Source: Centropus unirufus (taxonomy: Eukaryota > Chordata > Aves > Cuculiformes > Centropidae). Taken from it: a stretch of DNA of 64,000 nt. Made by a program: the position numbers and the translations under genes. The notes under the pieces were generated by a model that was not told where the DNA came from, did not search any database, and was given only the letters and a program-made list of their open reading frames with translations. This document shows positions 11,771 to 27,100 of the stretch, piece after piece (positions within the stretch are counted from its first letter, which is position 1; each line of letters opens with the position of its first letter). The stretch is from the NCBI GenBank assembly GCA_013397695.1, contig VYZI01000287.1, forward strand, positions 524,865 through 588,864, written 5' to 3'.

Positions 11771-13674
11771 GTAATACAGAAACCCCACAGCTGTCAGCAG
11801 AAGTCATGGTGTTATTTTGTTGTTTTTTTTTCTCGTTCTACATCTGTCTTTCACTCCGTACCACAATATACACAAAAGCCTACAATTTCAGCAATTGCTC
11901 TAGCAAATTAGGTGTGCTTTTCCACTTATTTTTCCATGTGCTATTGTGTATACATATTTTCATAGAAACCATTCCTGTGAGACAGAAAGGGATTAGAATA
12001 TTCTGGTGACATCAGATTTGATTGCATTGAAAATTTATTTTTTCACTAACTATCAATTATATTAGAACTTGATTTTAATTTTTTTTTATATCACATCTAA
12101 ATTTTTAAGTGATTTTATGCTTTTGAAAAGAGTGTAACACTTTTTGGGTGAACTGACCATAAAAGAGAAACATGCATTTTATTTGACATATAAACAAAAT
12201 GAAAAGGTTAACCTTGTAAGGTTAAGGAAAAAAATCTATGTCCTGTATCTTCACCTTGTATATGTTCAAAAGGAATATTGGATTGTTAAGAACTCCACTT
12301 TCTTCCCGCACAAACTGTGAGTTTTCCATATTGCATGGAACTTCCCTATAGGAGGTAGCAGGGCTTTTTTTAACATCGAATCTGTAACCTATGCAATATA
12401 AAGAGCACATTAAAAACATCAAATACATTTGGCACATACGTACCCTTTTGGTACTAAAGTATGTGAAACTGAATTCAAATATTCCTATATTTTTCTCCTC
12501 AATTCAAACAGTAAAGCAGGAGACATAACTGGAAAAATAAGGTTCAGCTATTATCCCAAGAAATCCTCTTTCAGTTTTGATGGAAGTCCATTTCTATTAT
12601 TTTTCCTAAATAAGCCATTTTTTCCACAATCCCTCTGAACTCCTATGCCTTTCTCTCTTCTAGACTTTACTGTTATCATTTGTACATGGCCCCTTTAAAC
12701 CTCCATCTTGTCATGTGTGTGGAACTCCATTGCTTTTCATTTTTTTCTCATTACAGAGAAGACTGCAAAGTCTCAAAGACAATTCAAGTATCTCACTATT
12801 TATTTCAGGATCCAATTAACTTCATTTTTATAAACTTGTAACACCTTTGCTCATCTTACCCGTATCTTTGCATCTGACTAATACCAGTTTGCTCCCTTTG
12901 TTACAAAACAATTGGCCTTTTCAGCTCCTTCATAAAATTTCACCCTGAATAATGTGAAGGTGTCACTGTGTGTAATCTTGCTATTTGGAGCATGAGGATA
13001 AAGCATTTTTACTGGAAGACTGGAGGACCAAAATCTAGGGTTCCATAGGCTTGATTAAATAAAAGTGTTATCTAACACATAAAGTGCTGTAGAGTAGGTT
13101 GTACAAGACATTTTCACACAAAATTTGGATCACCGAAACATTAAAAGACCTTTTCTGCTTGTTCTGTGTTAACAATGCAAGCTTCAGAAAGACCACTGCT
13201 CAGGTATTTACAATAGGAGGCAAGGAAAAAAAAAACATTTTTCTCTGGAATTACCTTTGACATTGTCTTTTTGCCAGAGTCACAGAGAACAGTGACTGTT
13301 GCTAAAACTACCTTCTCATCCTCTCTTAGTAATTAGCCACTCTATATCATGTCATCTGTTTGCTTATAATATTAATTTCAACAGAAGCATATTTATTAGC
13401 CATAAGCAAAGAGTAAATTACCCACTTTCATTCCAGCAGGATTTATCTGGATAGAGAGAAGTTTGGATAATTGAAAGATAATTGAATTATTGAAAGACCC
13501 CCTGAAATACAGATATTCCTGTGGTATATTTTTTCCCTTTAGTTAAAATACAGTCTATGCTAGGTGTATTCTCAGTGGTATTGACTGACATTATTGAAAG
13601 GCATCACTTTTCCCTAATAGAAATAACCTAAAAAATTAAGTAGACAGTAAAAACAGAGACATCTGAAAATTCTC

Positions 13675-13725
13675 AATCAAGTGGAAGAATGATTATGTGG
13701 AATCAAGTGGAAGAAAATTATGTGC
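13675..13725. repeat. Two-copy tandem duplication, 26-bp unit
   Basis: AATCAAGTGGAAGAA followed by a variable ATTATGTG part occurs at 13675 and again at 13701, with few differences, indicating a local duplication. Confidence 0.85.
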
Positions 13726-16700
13726 TTACTTTTTAATAATATCCCTTGGGCCTACAGCTGTCAGCTACAGGTGAAGTCCTTACTTAGAGAACTACAACCA
13801 CAGAGAACTTAAAAAATTTGTACCTGCCTCATCATTCCACCACCTTTTTCCCTCCTCTGACCCATGCCAGATCTACTATGACAGTAATCGTCCACAGCAG
13901 CTCAGGTATATACAAGCTTTTCTGTCTACAAAGTGATTTTCCCAAGGAGCAAACACGTTCACAGGCAAGAGTTCAAGCTATACCAAGAAGTGAGGAGACA
14001 AGAGTCTTGTTGGGCTTTTTTTGACACTTACTTCCATCCTGCTCTCCCACCTCTGTGTTTTCCAGGAAAGCTGGAGATGAAAGCTATGCAAGAGGCTGTA
14101 GAAAGTCTCAAAAGGAACTTCCAGAGAGTAACAGTAGAGACAGATGTATGGATAATAGTATAATAGCACGGCAGAGTTTGTGTGTCACAACAGCATCAGC
14201 AGTGAAGGAGAGGCGCATTTCTTTTCATTAGGTAAAGAGAAAGAAAGCAATGAAGACAAAGGATCTCTCCATTCTTGTGAAGACTTTCACAAAAGAATGC
14301 TGTTTGAGGTCCAAGAGCTCAGCAAGTCCCTATAAAGTCTGCCTAAGGCTACACGGCCACTGGACACTAAACACATACTCATATTCTGAGCTGCAGGCCT
14401 GCATTTTTAATAAGGAAGAAGGCACAGCATTTTTTTATAGTAACTCATATGAGCAAGAACAACACAGTACATAGAACAAAAGTGGGAAATAGTTAGGAAC
14501 TAAAAATGATGATCAGAACAAGAGAGGAAAATGTTCCAGCAATGGACCTTTCTTTGTGAGCTCTTTCTGAATTTACTGTAAGCTCTTCCCAATGCTGATT
14601 TCTTCATGGCATTTCAGAGTTCTCCCACCTTTCTCCTTTCCAGTCTCAGCACAGCATAAGTGCAAGGAGATTAAAGAACGATTGGTGGATGCAGTAGAGG
14701 AGGGAACTCCAACCACCTGTCTCCATTGTTAGAAACAAATTTAGGCTCTCCCTCCTTCAATTTATGTTGCTCAGTCATTACAGTCGTTTGCCATAAGAGG
14801 TGAGAAAAGACAGTCCTGTCATTCCTTCTCTTCTGATCATGAGAGTCTGACTGATCATGTAAATCTTCACAAATACAGATTTGAGGAGAAAAGACAGTAA
14901 TGGCAACATATTGAGACAGACTGATGCAAAAAAACCCCCAAAGCCAATTGAGTAATGAGATGCATGTAACCCAAAATAATCTGTTCAGTACTGAACACCC
15001 ATTTACAATTGAATCAAATAATGAGATGATTTATTAAAGATTGAGCTCTTTTGGAGGAAGCTAGGAAACACAAATTAAATTTGTTGCACATACAAGAAAG
15101 AAGTATATTGCTTACAGAAAACTATAGGGCACAACTAGAGAACAAAGGACTAGCTTGTTGTTGCTTTCTGCCTTTTGCCCCTATCTGCTTGTAGCAGGGA
15201 CCTTTTTTTCACCACTGAGCTTTATAAAATGACTCATGAGGTGGATCAGCTGGACTGTGTAAGCTTCTGCCTCTGAAAGCTAGTAGCTAATTACCTTAAT
15301 GATTGCTTAAGGGCCAGGAGGAGAGATCTAGAAATTGAAACCAATCAAGAGGGGACGGATGAAGACAGGGTCCCTGAATTTAGGGGGGTGGGGAAAGCTC
15401 CTGGTCTTTCAATAGTCTGAGTGAAAGGAGAGCAGCTGAGATAGCTGAAGCTGATGGAACAGATTACTGATTGATTCTCTACTTATCTACCACAAATAAA
15501 TGTGAAGACGGGTTTGTAAGAAGTGCTTGTAGTTTGACCCTCTTTCTTTAGGGAGGGAGAAATAAACCACTTATCATCTGAGTAAGCTAGATGTATTGCA
15601 TGAGGTTTGCCCATGACAGCAACCATAAAAATAGTGCAGATTTCCTCAGAAAGGCAATCACTACCCATTAGTCCTTCAGATCAATGCATCCTTAGTAATG
15701 GTATAAAAGGACTGCCAAGAAACGGAACTAACAAAAGAACCTTTATGTCCTAAAGCCATGGTGGCTGTGCTCCTGCTAGACACATTCTGACATTTTGGGA
15801 GTGCTTAACTGCTACAAAAAGCATTTAAGATGAGTCTCAAAACAAAAGGCAATTCCTGATCTAACTATTCAGGTAACGACTTCTAGCAAAAAAACACAGC
15901 TGTGCTTACGACCAAATGCTCTTTCCCAGAAGAACTACAGAGATCACAGTTGCCTCCTGAATCCCTCCCAGTGTCACCAAATATCTCCACTGGATCACAG
16001 CTTTCATCATTTCACTCTCAAGAAACCAGAAAACTCTCATTGTAATCCTTGCTTGCTCAGGATGGTACAGCACTTTCTATTTTGTACAAACTGTATATAT
16101 TTGATATAAAAATGAGCTAGAATTTTGGCATTTTTTTTTGCCTGGTTATAAATGAGTCGTGAGATTTTATACACAGCCTGCTAAACTCTCAGAGTTGTGA
16201 GAGAAGAATCATTCTGCATGCTCTGGAATAGCATGGCATGCTGTAAGCTCCCAGAACAGCCACTGTTTGGGAAGCAAACTACGCTTCCAAACTTTACTCC
16301 ATATCCCAGTGTTCTCTGTGATTTCTTGTAGCCATGCATCTTTGTTTACTGCAAAATGTTTTTGTTGCATTGGTACTTAGAGGTCAGTTAGAGGGAACCA
16401 CACAGCCCTTAAGCAGCACAGAAGTTTTCAAGATGATCTAACAGATTTTGTCAGTAAGAGCTCAAACTCATTTACAACAAAAAATATTATTATATTCTAC
16501 TAGAAGAGTTATTTTCACTTGGAAATTCTAGGGACCACTTTGTGTTCACTTTAGCTTACTAAATTAGTGCACAAGGCTCAACTCTTCTCACCATCCAGCA
16601 ATGGAGAATTGCCCTAGTAGACCAGAAAATCCTGTCTGGAAAAACTCCACTTCCTCCAAAAAACACACTCAGTCCACACTGTTGCACCGTAAGAGCTCTG

Positions 16701-18969
16701 GGAGAAAAATACATCAAAGCAGGCAGTACATTTTCTCATGCTGTTATCACAAATCAATGCCTGACTACCGAGCAGTGAACAGTTAAAAAAACTGTTTTGT
16801 ATCTTGCTTCAACCCAAATTATCTAACCTATGCACTCCTCCCCTCCCTAAATTCATAGAAAAATAATTTGATCCCCTATTAAATCAGTATATCACATGAC
16901 AAAAATTAGCTGAACAGTTTAGATGCAGATCTAAAGCCTTAGAAGTTTGTGTCCACTTCTATTTGCTTTATTCTGTGATATGACTACCACTTTATCTTTA
17001 CCTTCCATAGATGAAATTGAAAGAACAAAGGGGAAAACAAATAGAATATTTTTTAAAGAAAAATAAGTTATCATATGTCTAGTGTGAGAAAGTGGCCCCC
17101 CCTAATGGTGCAACTGCCCACACTATTTGCTCACCCATTCTCCTCTTTCACAGAGTTCTACCTGAGTTCAAGAGACGCAGTGCTGTGATCTACAGGCTAA
17201 GAGATCTTTTCGGAGCCCAAATGGCTAATACAATCCTCGTCTGCTGTATCTTACTATACCTAAATACAAGATGCAGCAAAGGTGATGGACAGAAGAGTTT
17301 TCTGTGAAGACCCCCTGTGTCCCTGGAAGTGCATTTGACTCTGATGTATGTCCAGACCACAGACCCAGAAACCAGTAGGCAGAAATTAATTTTAAAAACT
17401 GAGAAGCAAGTATAACTTTACTAATATTCCCCTTCTCTAGTGAGTAACCAGATTGAATGAACCTAATTAGAATTGTTTCTTTTGCAATTTTACTGATTCT
17501 GGCATGCAAGAGTTATTGTAGACCTTTGATGTGCATCTAGAAAGCATCTCAGCTGGTTATTCAGGTAGGTCCTGGACATGAGGAGCCAAGAGTCTCTAAA
17601 CGTAAGATTTCTCAATAAAACTGTGATTCAGCTCACCAGAAGGAATTTGTAGGGGGTATGAAAAGGCTATGTTGTATTTATTTTGTAGCTAAGGGATTAC
17701 AGGCAGATTTTCTAAAATCCAAATGAAAACTTTATGACTCAGAAAATGGTTCCTAGATAGAAGGTTTCCCGAAACACTGATGTATTGATGCAATTTTTAA
17801 ATGTATGCACATCACCAAGTTTTGAAATGCCAAAATTTTCAAACCCACAATGTCTATTTGTTTGTAAGGCAACTTCTGTTATATTACTTTGTATGTTTTT
17901 CTTTCCATTTCTACTTGCTAACCTACCCGTCAATCATCTAGCCAACAAAGTAAATACAACAGGATTTCCTCTTATAGATCCTGGGCCTACAGCCCCTGTC
18001 GAAAGGCTCTGTTTGAATACAGGGATCTGTTCACACGTGACACAGAACAGTAATAGCTCTGTTTTCATTATTAAGAAGTAACACCATGCAGGCAATGAAA
18101 GCCTATAGGAATCAGTGTTGTCTGGTAAATACAACCTCTTCGGTCTAGTCAAGAAATTTTGAAACTCCAGTACTACTGTTTTCATATGAACACGATGATA
18201 TGGGTTCAAGCTATGGAATTGTTCTTTTGAAACAAACCTGAAGCTTATTCATCTTCTCTTTTTTCTATTCTTTGTGTGCAAATAAATCCGACTCCAACTT
18301 GACACTTCTTAAGTAATATTTCTACAATTTATTTTTTGTATTTGTTAATGATTTTTTGATCCTAAACCAAAAATCAGCAGGGGTCAGTCCTAATGGCCAC
18401 AGGTAAATCCATGGTTTGGCACATCTCTGAATATCTACAGATGACAGGAGAATCATGAGACCAAAGCTTTGCTGCCTATGTTTGGCAGAGCTCCTATTTC
18501 ATAGGCTTTAAATAGCTGGAGCTATGGAAACACTCTTTATGCCCTAACTTTGTGCACAAGAAATGTTTTACCTTGGTTAGTGCCTCACTTGATCTGATCA
18601 CTGAAAACTGCACTGCCCTCAATTAACTAATTCAAGCTAAGCGCATGTTTATTACTAGAAGGATGAAAGGCTTTAGGGTAGGATTAGAGAGGCCCATTAA
18701 TTTTTGAAATTAAATGCTGTCCATTCGCTTTCCCGTATCTTGGATTCTGCATTTCCACCAAAGGCAGAAGTAAACATCTCTATTGTGTAAGTCATCTAGC
18801 TGTGGCCTGAGCACGGCCCATGGAAATTTGCCCTTGCAGGGTTCATATAAGTCCTTCCATGTGAGACTGGAATGGACTCTGAAGCTAAAGTTTTATTTTT
18901 TATCACTGTCACTTAAAAAAACTCTTACAGTCTCTGTCATTAATCCATACCCTGATCAGAATCCTGAGT

Positions 18970-19290
18970 GCACCATCAGGCCTTATTTTTTCTGGCCACC
19001 TTTTCTGGGACCTCTAGGTCTGCGGCCCTTCCCAGGAGCCCCACTGAATGTGAACTATGCTGCAGAAAAGTGGGAGCTAGTGCTGTTCCAGGCTGTTCCT
19101 GGATTGCTGCCTGCCCTTCTCATACTGAGCAGGGACCTGCCCATCCCCTCCTTCATGTCTGCTGGTCACTGGGCTATTGGTGGGACCTGCTACTGCCAGC
19201 AGCCCTGCCCTGCAGGCAGTGGGGTCCTGTGGGGCTATGTTTGCATCAGAGAGGGCACTGCCCATGGCTCATGGTCACCCTCAGCTCCCT
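18970..19290. other. GC-rich patch in AT-rich intron
   Basis: Base composition rises sharply here relative to surrounding sequence, with many CCTG/CAGG words. Two overlapping plus-strand open frames (169 and 133 codons) and a minus-strand one cross it, but all are Pro/Gly/Ala/Ser-rich translations without known domains, as expected where stop codons are depleted by GC content. No splice or promoter signature was found. Confidence 0.5.
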
Positions 19291-21596
19291 GATTACCTTC
19301 CCTTACGAAGGAGCCTCGCTTTTGCTGCTCTCCAACACTGCTGATGATCAAATCTGCTGTAAGTACTGACCAGCCACTTGTAGCTCCCGTCAGTGCTCTG
19401 ATGCCAGTCTTGCTTTTGAACTATTACACGCAGGACCGTTTTCTTCATTATTTTCTACTTAGAAAAATTTTCAGAATAGCTTCTTCAAAAGTACCATATA
19501 AAAGTATCATTGCATTCAATACAGTCCCGTATTCAACAAAACCTACAGCAAATCTGCTCTGTGAAGCTACTGCTAATTTCATTTTGCACACTTTTTGCCA
19601 AATTAAAGTCTCCATAGCACTACACTAGTTTCTCCACAGTTTCAATATTTTTCCCCCTTTTGATATTTTATCAAAGGTAAAGCAATGACCTGATATCTGT
19701 GGTCCCAAGATCAGATAAGGAATATCTTACATTCTCACCAATATCACCATTTGTTCTAAATAGTCTTTCTGAGCCTTTTTTGCTGAAATGAACAATGACA
19801 AAATAAAGGTCACTGAACTAAGTCAGCAGAGTGTAAAACTGTGAACTGGGTTTTGAATGGGCAGCTTTTCTGTCTCTTCTGTTGGTCTTTTTGCCTCCAT
19901 ATATTATAGTAGAAGCAAAAAGAGTAACTTCTGGTGTGGCACAAGGGTAAGAAGAGATATGGAAATTCATGAGATTAACTGTTGGGAAAATCCTGTATGA
20001 AAAGAAGATCACCGAACAGAGTGGATCCCCTTTTCAAACTGAGCTCTTTCCATATGTATTTACATAGCAGATCACAACACAGTTGACTTGGATTTACTTG
20101 TAAGACTGACCGAGGAAGAGTTCCAACACAGGAGACAGGAGGTAATAATATAAAAAGGCATTTATGCCAATTAGGATGAACGGGCAGATTAAGTGAGGGT
20201 CTAAAATGGCTTCAGGGCACTGGAAATTTCATGTCCTTGTGACAAAGCCATTTGAAAAAAGAAGGAAAGAAGAGGGAGGCTATTGCACACAGCCTCTGAC
20301 ATGCGGCAGAAGGACTTTGTAGAGCACTACAAAAAAAAATGCTCATTTTTTGCCCTCAACTACTACTTAAAGTAAAAAAAAACATTATTTTTTTAATCTT
20401 TTTATGTTTTCTACGTTACTTGCCCAAAGTAACACTTCTATAACACTTGCCCAAAACTCAGCAAACTGTAAACAGAGTGCCCAGCTGCTGTAACAGCGGC
20501 CAGTGATATAAGTTACCACAGGATCTGTTGGTGTCAACATTAGTTCTATGGCTTTGAAGGCTGAAGTATATAACCTTTAGAAAATGGACTGGCAGAAAAA
20601 AAATAATCTGTAATTTAGAAGTGTGTCTGAAGGCACACTGCCAAAAGCAATTGCCAGAGAAACATGGAAAGTACATAGGCCTATTAAGCGGGACATAAAT
20701 TTTGCTACTGGGAGAGCACTCAGCCAAGGAAGCCCTATATACCAGCACTGAGAAAGGATTGGATGGTAAGAAGTAATACTAAAAGAAGAAGTCAGTCAGC
20801 TTGCTTGCTTGATACAGGTACACAGATGCACACACACACTCATATTCTGTATATAAATTGGAAACTAGATTTAAAGTCCCACAATTCAGTGATTTGAACT
20901 ATTTTGACTTTTTTTCATAATTAAGCAGAATTAACCACACTGCTATACAGCCTCAGACAGTTATTCTGACAATCCTGCTGCCTCATCATCCTGCAGTTCC
21001 CAGTTTTGGCTACCTTCTTAGATCAACCAATGATCCAATCGGCAAATTAACGCCTATATCCATTCCAACTCTGCAAGGCCAGAGCCACATTTTCAGACAC
21101 ATTTATTCAGAAGCCAAATGTTGGTCTCCTATCCTCAGGAATATTAAGAAAAAAAAAAGAGTACAGCATCAATGTAAGTGGAATTAACGACAATTTATAC
21201 CAAAGTATTCTGAATTTACTCACCTGTCAAGATAGGAGCCTATATGGATGTGCAAGAAAGTCTAAAGGGGAACTGGATGATTAGGTGAAAGACAACTGAG
21301 CCCCACAGCTATTTTAGAATGGAATGGGAGCACTGTACAGCGCTGGCAAATATGACACAAGGCCAGTATGAGACACACTGCATTCCGGAGAGATGTGTGT
21401 TGGGCACAGACTATTCCTACAAGGCTACCGAATGCTCATCTCTATGCAACTGAATCCCATTCTGCTATCTAAAATGAGGATGAACTGCCACAGCTGCTAA
21501 TATAGATAGAGGAAACTTCCCAATGGCTAATTGAAGTTGACTCTGCCTCTTTACCCTGACTGAACAGTAATGTCTGGAGAAAAGGATTGGTACTGT

Positions 21597-21656
21597 GTAT
21601 AGCATGCAGGAAGCCAATTACTTCAGGTATAGCATGCAGGAAGCAAATGACTTCTC
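21597..21656. repeat. Two-copy tandem duplication, 30-bp unit
   Basis: TATAGCATGCAGGAAGC occurs at 21598 and 21628, followed in both copies by a near-identical AAT.ACTTC segment; the period is exactly 30. Confidence 0.9.
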
Positions 21657-24133
21657 CAGCTTTCCTATAGTTTGTTTGGCTTTGGGAAGATCAATTAATT
21701 ATGTCATGCCTGTATTTACTAATCAATTCATAGTGATGGAATATGCTTGCCTCATGGGACTGATCCAATGTTAAGCTGATTTATTTTTATTGATGCTTTC
21801 ACAATACCAAACATGCTATGTTAATCCAAAGACTTAAGATACAGAAACTTCTAGCAATTAACATATTGTGAAGGTATAAATATCTCATTCATGTTGTACG
21901 AAGTTACTATGCACAGATTTATCTTCTTAGAAACAGTATATCCTAAAATGTAAAATAACTGTACGAATTACAGATGTTAAATGACAAATGTGAAAAGTTA
22001 CACTACAGCATCATAAAGGAAAAAACTCTCAGCTAGGAAAAGATAATAAAAGGTGGAGCAGAAGTTTTGAAGATCCTGCCACCACTGATACTGCCTACCT
22101 TACACTGGCAGAGTGGTTCATGTAGAGATAACTGAGTTTCTCACAGTCAAACAGTAGATTGACAGAGCCTGAATTCATTTTTTATTTATTATTTCGTATA
22201 TACAGCCCTAGATATAAGGTCTTGGTACTGTAAATATCATTAAAAAATAAGCATTAAAGATGAAAAAGAAACAAAAATCCCAACACAGAGAGTAAAAGCA
22301 AAGCAGCAGATTCCCTGTCAATTTCCTATAAAAAATCCCAGAAAAATAAGGAAGATAAAAAGTGATCTCAACAGAGTCACAAGATAGTCTTAAAAAATAC
22401 TTACCTCTAGGATGATCTTGAATTGGCATAGCATGTGCAGTAAAAATAAATATCCTGACAAGGGATTTTATAACCCAACCAGATGTACACAGGGCTAAGT
22501 ACTACAGAATATCAAATATAGACATCTAGTCCAGACTTTTTCAAAAGCTTATGCCAGGGAACTGGCAGCCTGAGAGGATAAAAGCCTTTTTGGCTCTTTA
22601 AGCATTCAAAACATTTCTACAGCTTCATAGATATTAAGATCAGAAGAGAATGCCTGCACTGGAGATCATTACCAGAAAAGGAAAGAGTGGTTGTCACCGT
22701 TTTCCTATATAACATAATCATGCCAAATAACTTGCAGATTAACTCAAACCAGTATTTGTAAAAAGAACAACTACCTTAGATAGAAAATTTTGTGAAAAAA
22801 ATAACTACTTCTATATGAATCTTGGGCTACAGTCACTGTAAAAATGTTTTCTCTCAACTCCAATATAACTAGAAAAAATAATTTTCATCTGCTGAGTCTT
22901 TTAATAACTTTGTCTTCTAAAATGATTTATTAATTGGCAAGAACCAGTAAGATGAAGAACCAGTGATAACGTTCCCACTTCTTTATCTCTGAAAAGGTAA
23001 TTCACTCTGTGTACGTGTAACAAGTTTTTCAGCTTCTCAATGTTTTGTCATTTATTCAAATCCACTCTGGCCTCCAATATCTTTTTTCAATATTACATAA
23101 ACCCATATATTATGTGTTTCCGGAAGGTAGAATAGACATTTGTTTGAATGATTATGTATTGAGGTGGATTTTAAAAAGCATCTAAAGAAACCACACTGAA
23201 GCATTAACCTCGTGAGACTGGCATCTTTAAGGCGCAATTGAATAAAGAAACATATTCCAAAAGATTTCTGTATCTCACTCCGTCGCTCCATCTCTCAGCT
23301 GAGCCAAGTGGGTACAAGGTGGCACATATGCCCCAGGTGCATCTGACTTTGTTTTCCACTAAACACAGCTATTCCCTCTAAGTAACACACTGGGAGAAAG
23401 AGAAATTTTAAAAACTTTTATTTTAGTAATTTAATACAGTTTTTTATATGGGTCCAGTCCCACGGAGTTCCACCTGCAAAAGATTTTTTAAGAATGTATG
23501 ACTAACTGTACAACGTGAGACGAAGATACATGCATTCAAGGCAGCCATAAAAAAACTTATACATCACTGATCTGGTACAAAAGCCCCAAAGCAGATCCAT
23601 GTGTTTTTTAAAGAGCTGATATAGAACCCAAAGTATAATGTTGAGGGCTGAGGATAGGCCATATTGGCGCCATTTGTGTTAACTCCGAAGGAAATTAACT
23701 CACCTTTCCCTGGTTTTCATGCTGATTTCCTTATCCATCCTGAGAGTGCACAACTCCGAAGCTCAATGGCAGAAGGTACAGGGCAGAAATTCTGAATAGT
23801 TCTGCAAGGGATCTTCCTGATGGATTCAATTCCCAAATGCCATGGGAAACACAAGAGGAGGAAACACATTACTTCATGACCTCTACCCAAGTATAAATTG
23901 GAGTTAGAAGCAACATACAAGACGTCATCCTGATATTAATTAAAATGCACATGAAAGTCAATCACATGCTGTTGTCTACAGAAGCACCTCTACACAAAGG
24001 TGAGGTTTGTGTCATTGCAGGAGCCTAAACAAGAGCTCTCGTATGCTCCTGATTCATCTGTATGATGCCATCAACATTCAGTCATAGCCACCAGATAGGA
24101 CGGTTTTCATCAGATAAGGGGAAAAAAGGAATA

Positions 24134-24180
24134 TATAAATATAGATATATATTGTGTTTGTGTGTGTATGTATGTATATG
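24134..24180. repeat. TA/TG simple-repeat stretch
   Basis: A run of ATATAGATATATATTG followed by TGTG and TATG units. Imperfect, low complexity. Confidence 0.8.
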
Positions 24181-27100
24181 AAGAGAACAGCATGCATTCA
24201 TCAGATCCAGGGAGTAGCTCTTGGCATATTTATGAGAAGAGTAAAGAAAACACAGACTGAAAAGGTGTGAAAGGACACTGAGAATGACAGTCTGCGACCA
24301 ACGCAGCTGATGAGAAGCATCTATGCGGGAAATATTCAGACGTAACATGCCAAGATCCAAGCAACAGCTGAAGCATTTCATTGAAACACTGAGCTCCAAG
24401 CGGCAGCAGCTTAGTAAAACTGCACGGATGCATATGGAATTCATCCAGTATTGAAATGTTTCATGATAGGCCACACTTACATGAGTGGAATGAAAACTCA
24501 CATCAGTTGCAGACCCCTAACTTTGGCTGCATATTTTCATGCTTGCTCATGTTTTCATACTCTTTCATTGGCACCCAGTGAAAAGTAAATGTTGACTGGT
24601 TAAACAGTACTCAAATACCGGTTTCTAGAATCTTCTGCTGCTTTGTGCAAGAATACCCTTCTGTAATATTCTTAACAGTCAGTGGCTTATTCATCACCAG
24701 ACACTTTCCAAAATTATTTGATCGCTGTTTTTTGACTGTGTTTAATAAACGCAGCACACATTTTAAAGCTTTCAGAGCAACCACCATCCCCTCCCTGCTT
24801 CAAGAACTAGCGTTGATGCTGCATTTTCAATTGTTTCTTTGAAGTACAGTCACTGTTAGTGGTGAAATATAAGGCAGGATATTTTGATGAAGCATATGGT
24901 AGACAAAACCTCAAGCAGACTGATAGGGATTACTGGAGGTTGTTCCTTTTCACTCCCCCTTCTGCAGGGAATAAGATAGTGCTACAGACCATCTGGGAAA
25001 TCCACCTAACAAATCCCTTGTTGTTGCACAGATCTAGGACAGGAACAATGATTCTAGTACTTTACTGGGGTTTTTTTGTGGTCTATCACAGCTGCACCAT
25101 CGTTGTTTCCTATGAGGCTGAAGTTTATTAATCAAAACTTCATGGATATTTAGTGAGCCGAACTACTGCAGATCCTGTAGGATAGCTCCATTACCTAGGG
25201 TGCCATTTCCAGAGGAGAGGACTCAGTAATTCAAGTGATTCTTTACAGTTCTTTTTTTTCTGGTAATTGATGTTATCTACAGCTACTCTTTTGTTCCCAG
25301 AAACAAAATTTCAGCTAGGCCTTCCATTGGAAATAAATGGAGGAAAATAGAGGAGAATTAATTTATAAAACTGAAACAGTGAAAGGAGGGTTAGAAGAGT
25401 AACAACAAAAAGATGAATGAGAACAGAATAGTCAAATAGTTTTAAAGTTGAAATCTGCTTCTTCTTTCTTCCTTTGTTAAAAAATTGATCTATTCACTTC
25501 TTTCACATTCAGTTATATGAAGAAGTAAGTATCAGAAAAAGTTTTCAGTGTTCTAGGCTACCTAATTATTCCCAGCAACTGCTAGAGGGAAAATGGAGAG
25601 CACACAAAATCACAGCTTGAAGGTGTATCAAGTATTCAGCAAGACACTTGACTACTGGCATTCATTCAACAAAAAATGACTAGAAAGGGAGATGTTGGTA
25701 AGACAACTAATAAAAATTATATTTATTTTAAAACCTCAGCAATATGTTGTTATAAAAGTCACTAAAGAAAATAAACTCTTTGATGTCTTTCCTCCTTTTC
25801 TTCAGCAGCTAACGTGGTATATAGAAAATTCAATAACAGAATCAAAATATAGGGGTGACATTTCAGGATTATCAGCTTCTTAAATAACAGTATAGTTTTG
25901 AAGGAATATAATGCGTGTAGAAAGTGGCCAATTATCAAGCCTTTCATCACAGATCAGTTTTGAGGATCAACTCTTCAGCCTCTACATCTGAAAAATAAAA
26001 AAGTGACAGTTCAATAGCTGTAAATAATAGTAAGACTAACTACAATTGCAGTAGGTAGCAATTATTGCTGCCCCATTATATCTTGCTCAATTTGCCATCA
26101 AAATGTATTTAACCTTCCAAGAGCAAGATTTGTTCCCACTCTTTTTCTAGTTGGTGGAAGAGCATAACAGAAGAAAAAAGCTGTGGGGAACCATTAGAAC
26201 GGGTACGACTTAACACTAATTCCATTTCATTCCTAAAGGGAAAAAAAAAAAAGAAAACCCAAACAAAAAGCAGGAGTTAGCGATTGATTGTATACAAGGC
26301 CCAGCCTTGCAAGTCAACAGGAATTTGCCCGAAAGGTACAGACTTGGGCTCCCAGGCCACTGAATTATAGAAAGGACTTGGCAGTAAACAGGGAAGGATG
26401 TGGTAATTTCATACACCTTACCTCACTGATTGCAGATGCACATGACAGCTTTCTCTCTTGTCTGAACAGATGTCCAGCCACTAATATCAAGTTGGACAAA
26501 GTCCTGCATCCCTGCAGGTGCAGCTGCTTCTGTTGCAGTAAGAGGGATCAATGACTCCAAAGGTCAGCGTGAATGGAGACAGACAGGTGGGTCTCTGAGT
26601 AATACACATGCAGTCTGGAATCAACAGCAACACTGTGTGATATTTGACCAATGTGCACTGGTTCCTTAAAAAAAAAAACTTCTGAAAAAGTTTATAAAAG
26701 GTCACATTAATAATTATTCTCTTTCACATCAGTTTTACCTTAGCCAGGATTTCATATGCATACAGAGCCTGATTGTGTTCTCTGATACACATATGTAGAT
26801 CTGAAGTAGCATCATCAACTTTAGTTTAATTGTTCTGGATTTACATCACTGTAATGAATGCCCTGCAGGAAACCAATTTCATTTTCAAGAGCTTTCACTA
26901 CACATGAAAATCTGCCACTAAATGGAGGGAATTAGACATAGAACTGGTATTATCATAGACAAAGGGCTCTGATGAATGTGACTGTTAGAGAATGCTAGAG
27001 CATTCATATTTTGTGACACACACTGCAGAGATTTTTTTTCATGCATCTGTATCTGTCTTGCTTCCTAATGTTCTACTTAGCCGTTTATTAAGGGTAACCC

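Noticed and set aside
18783..19292. 169-codon open frame on +
   Set aside because: It spans the GC-rich patch; overlapping frames in other phases are equally open, so stop depletion explains it.
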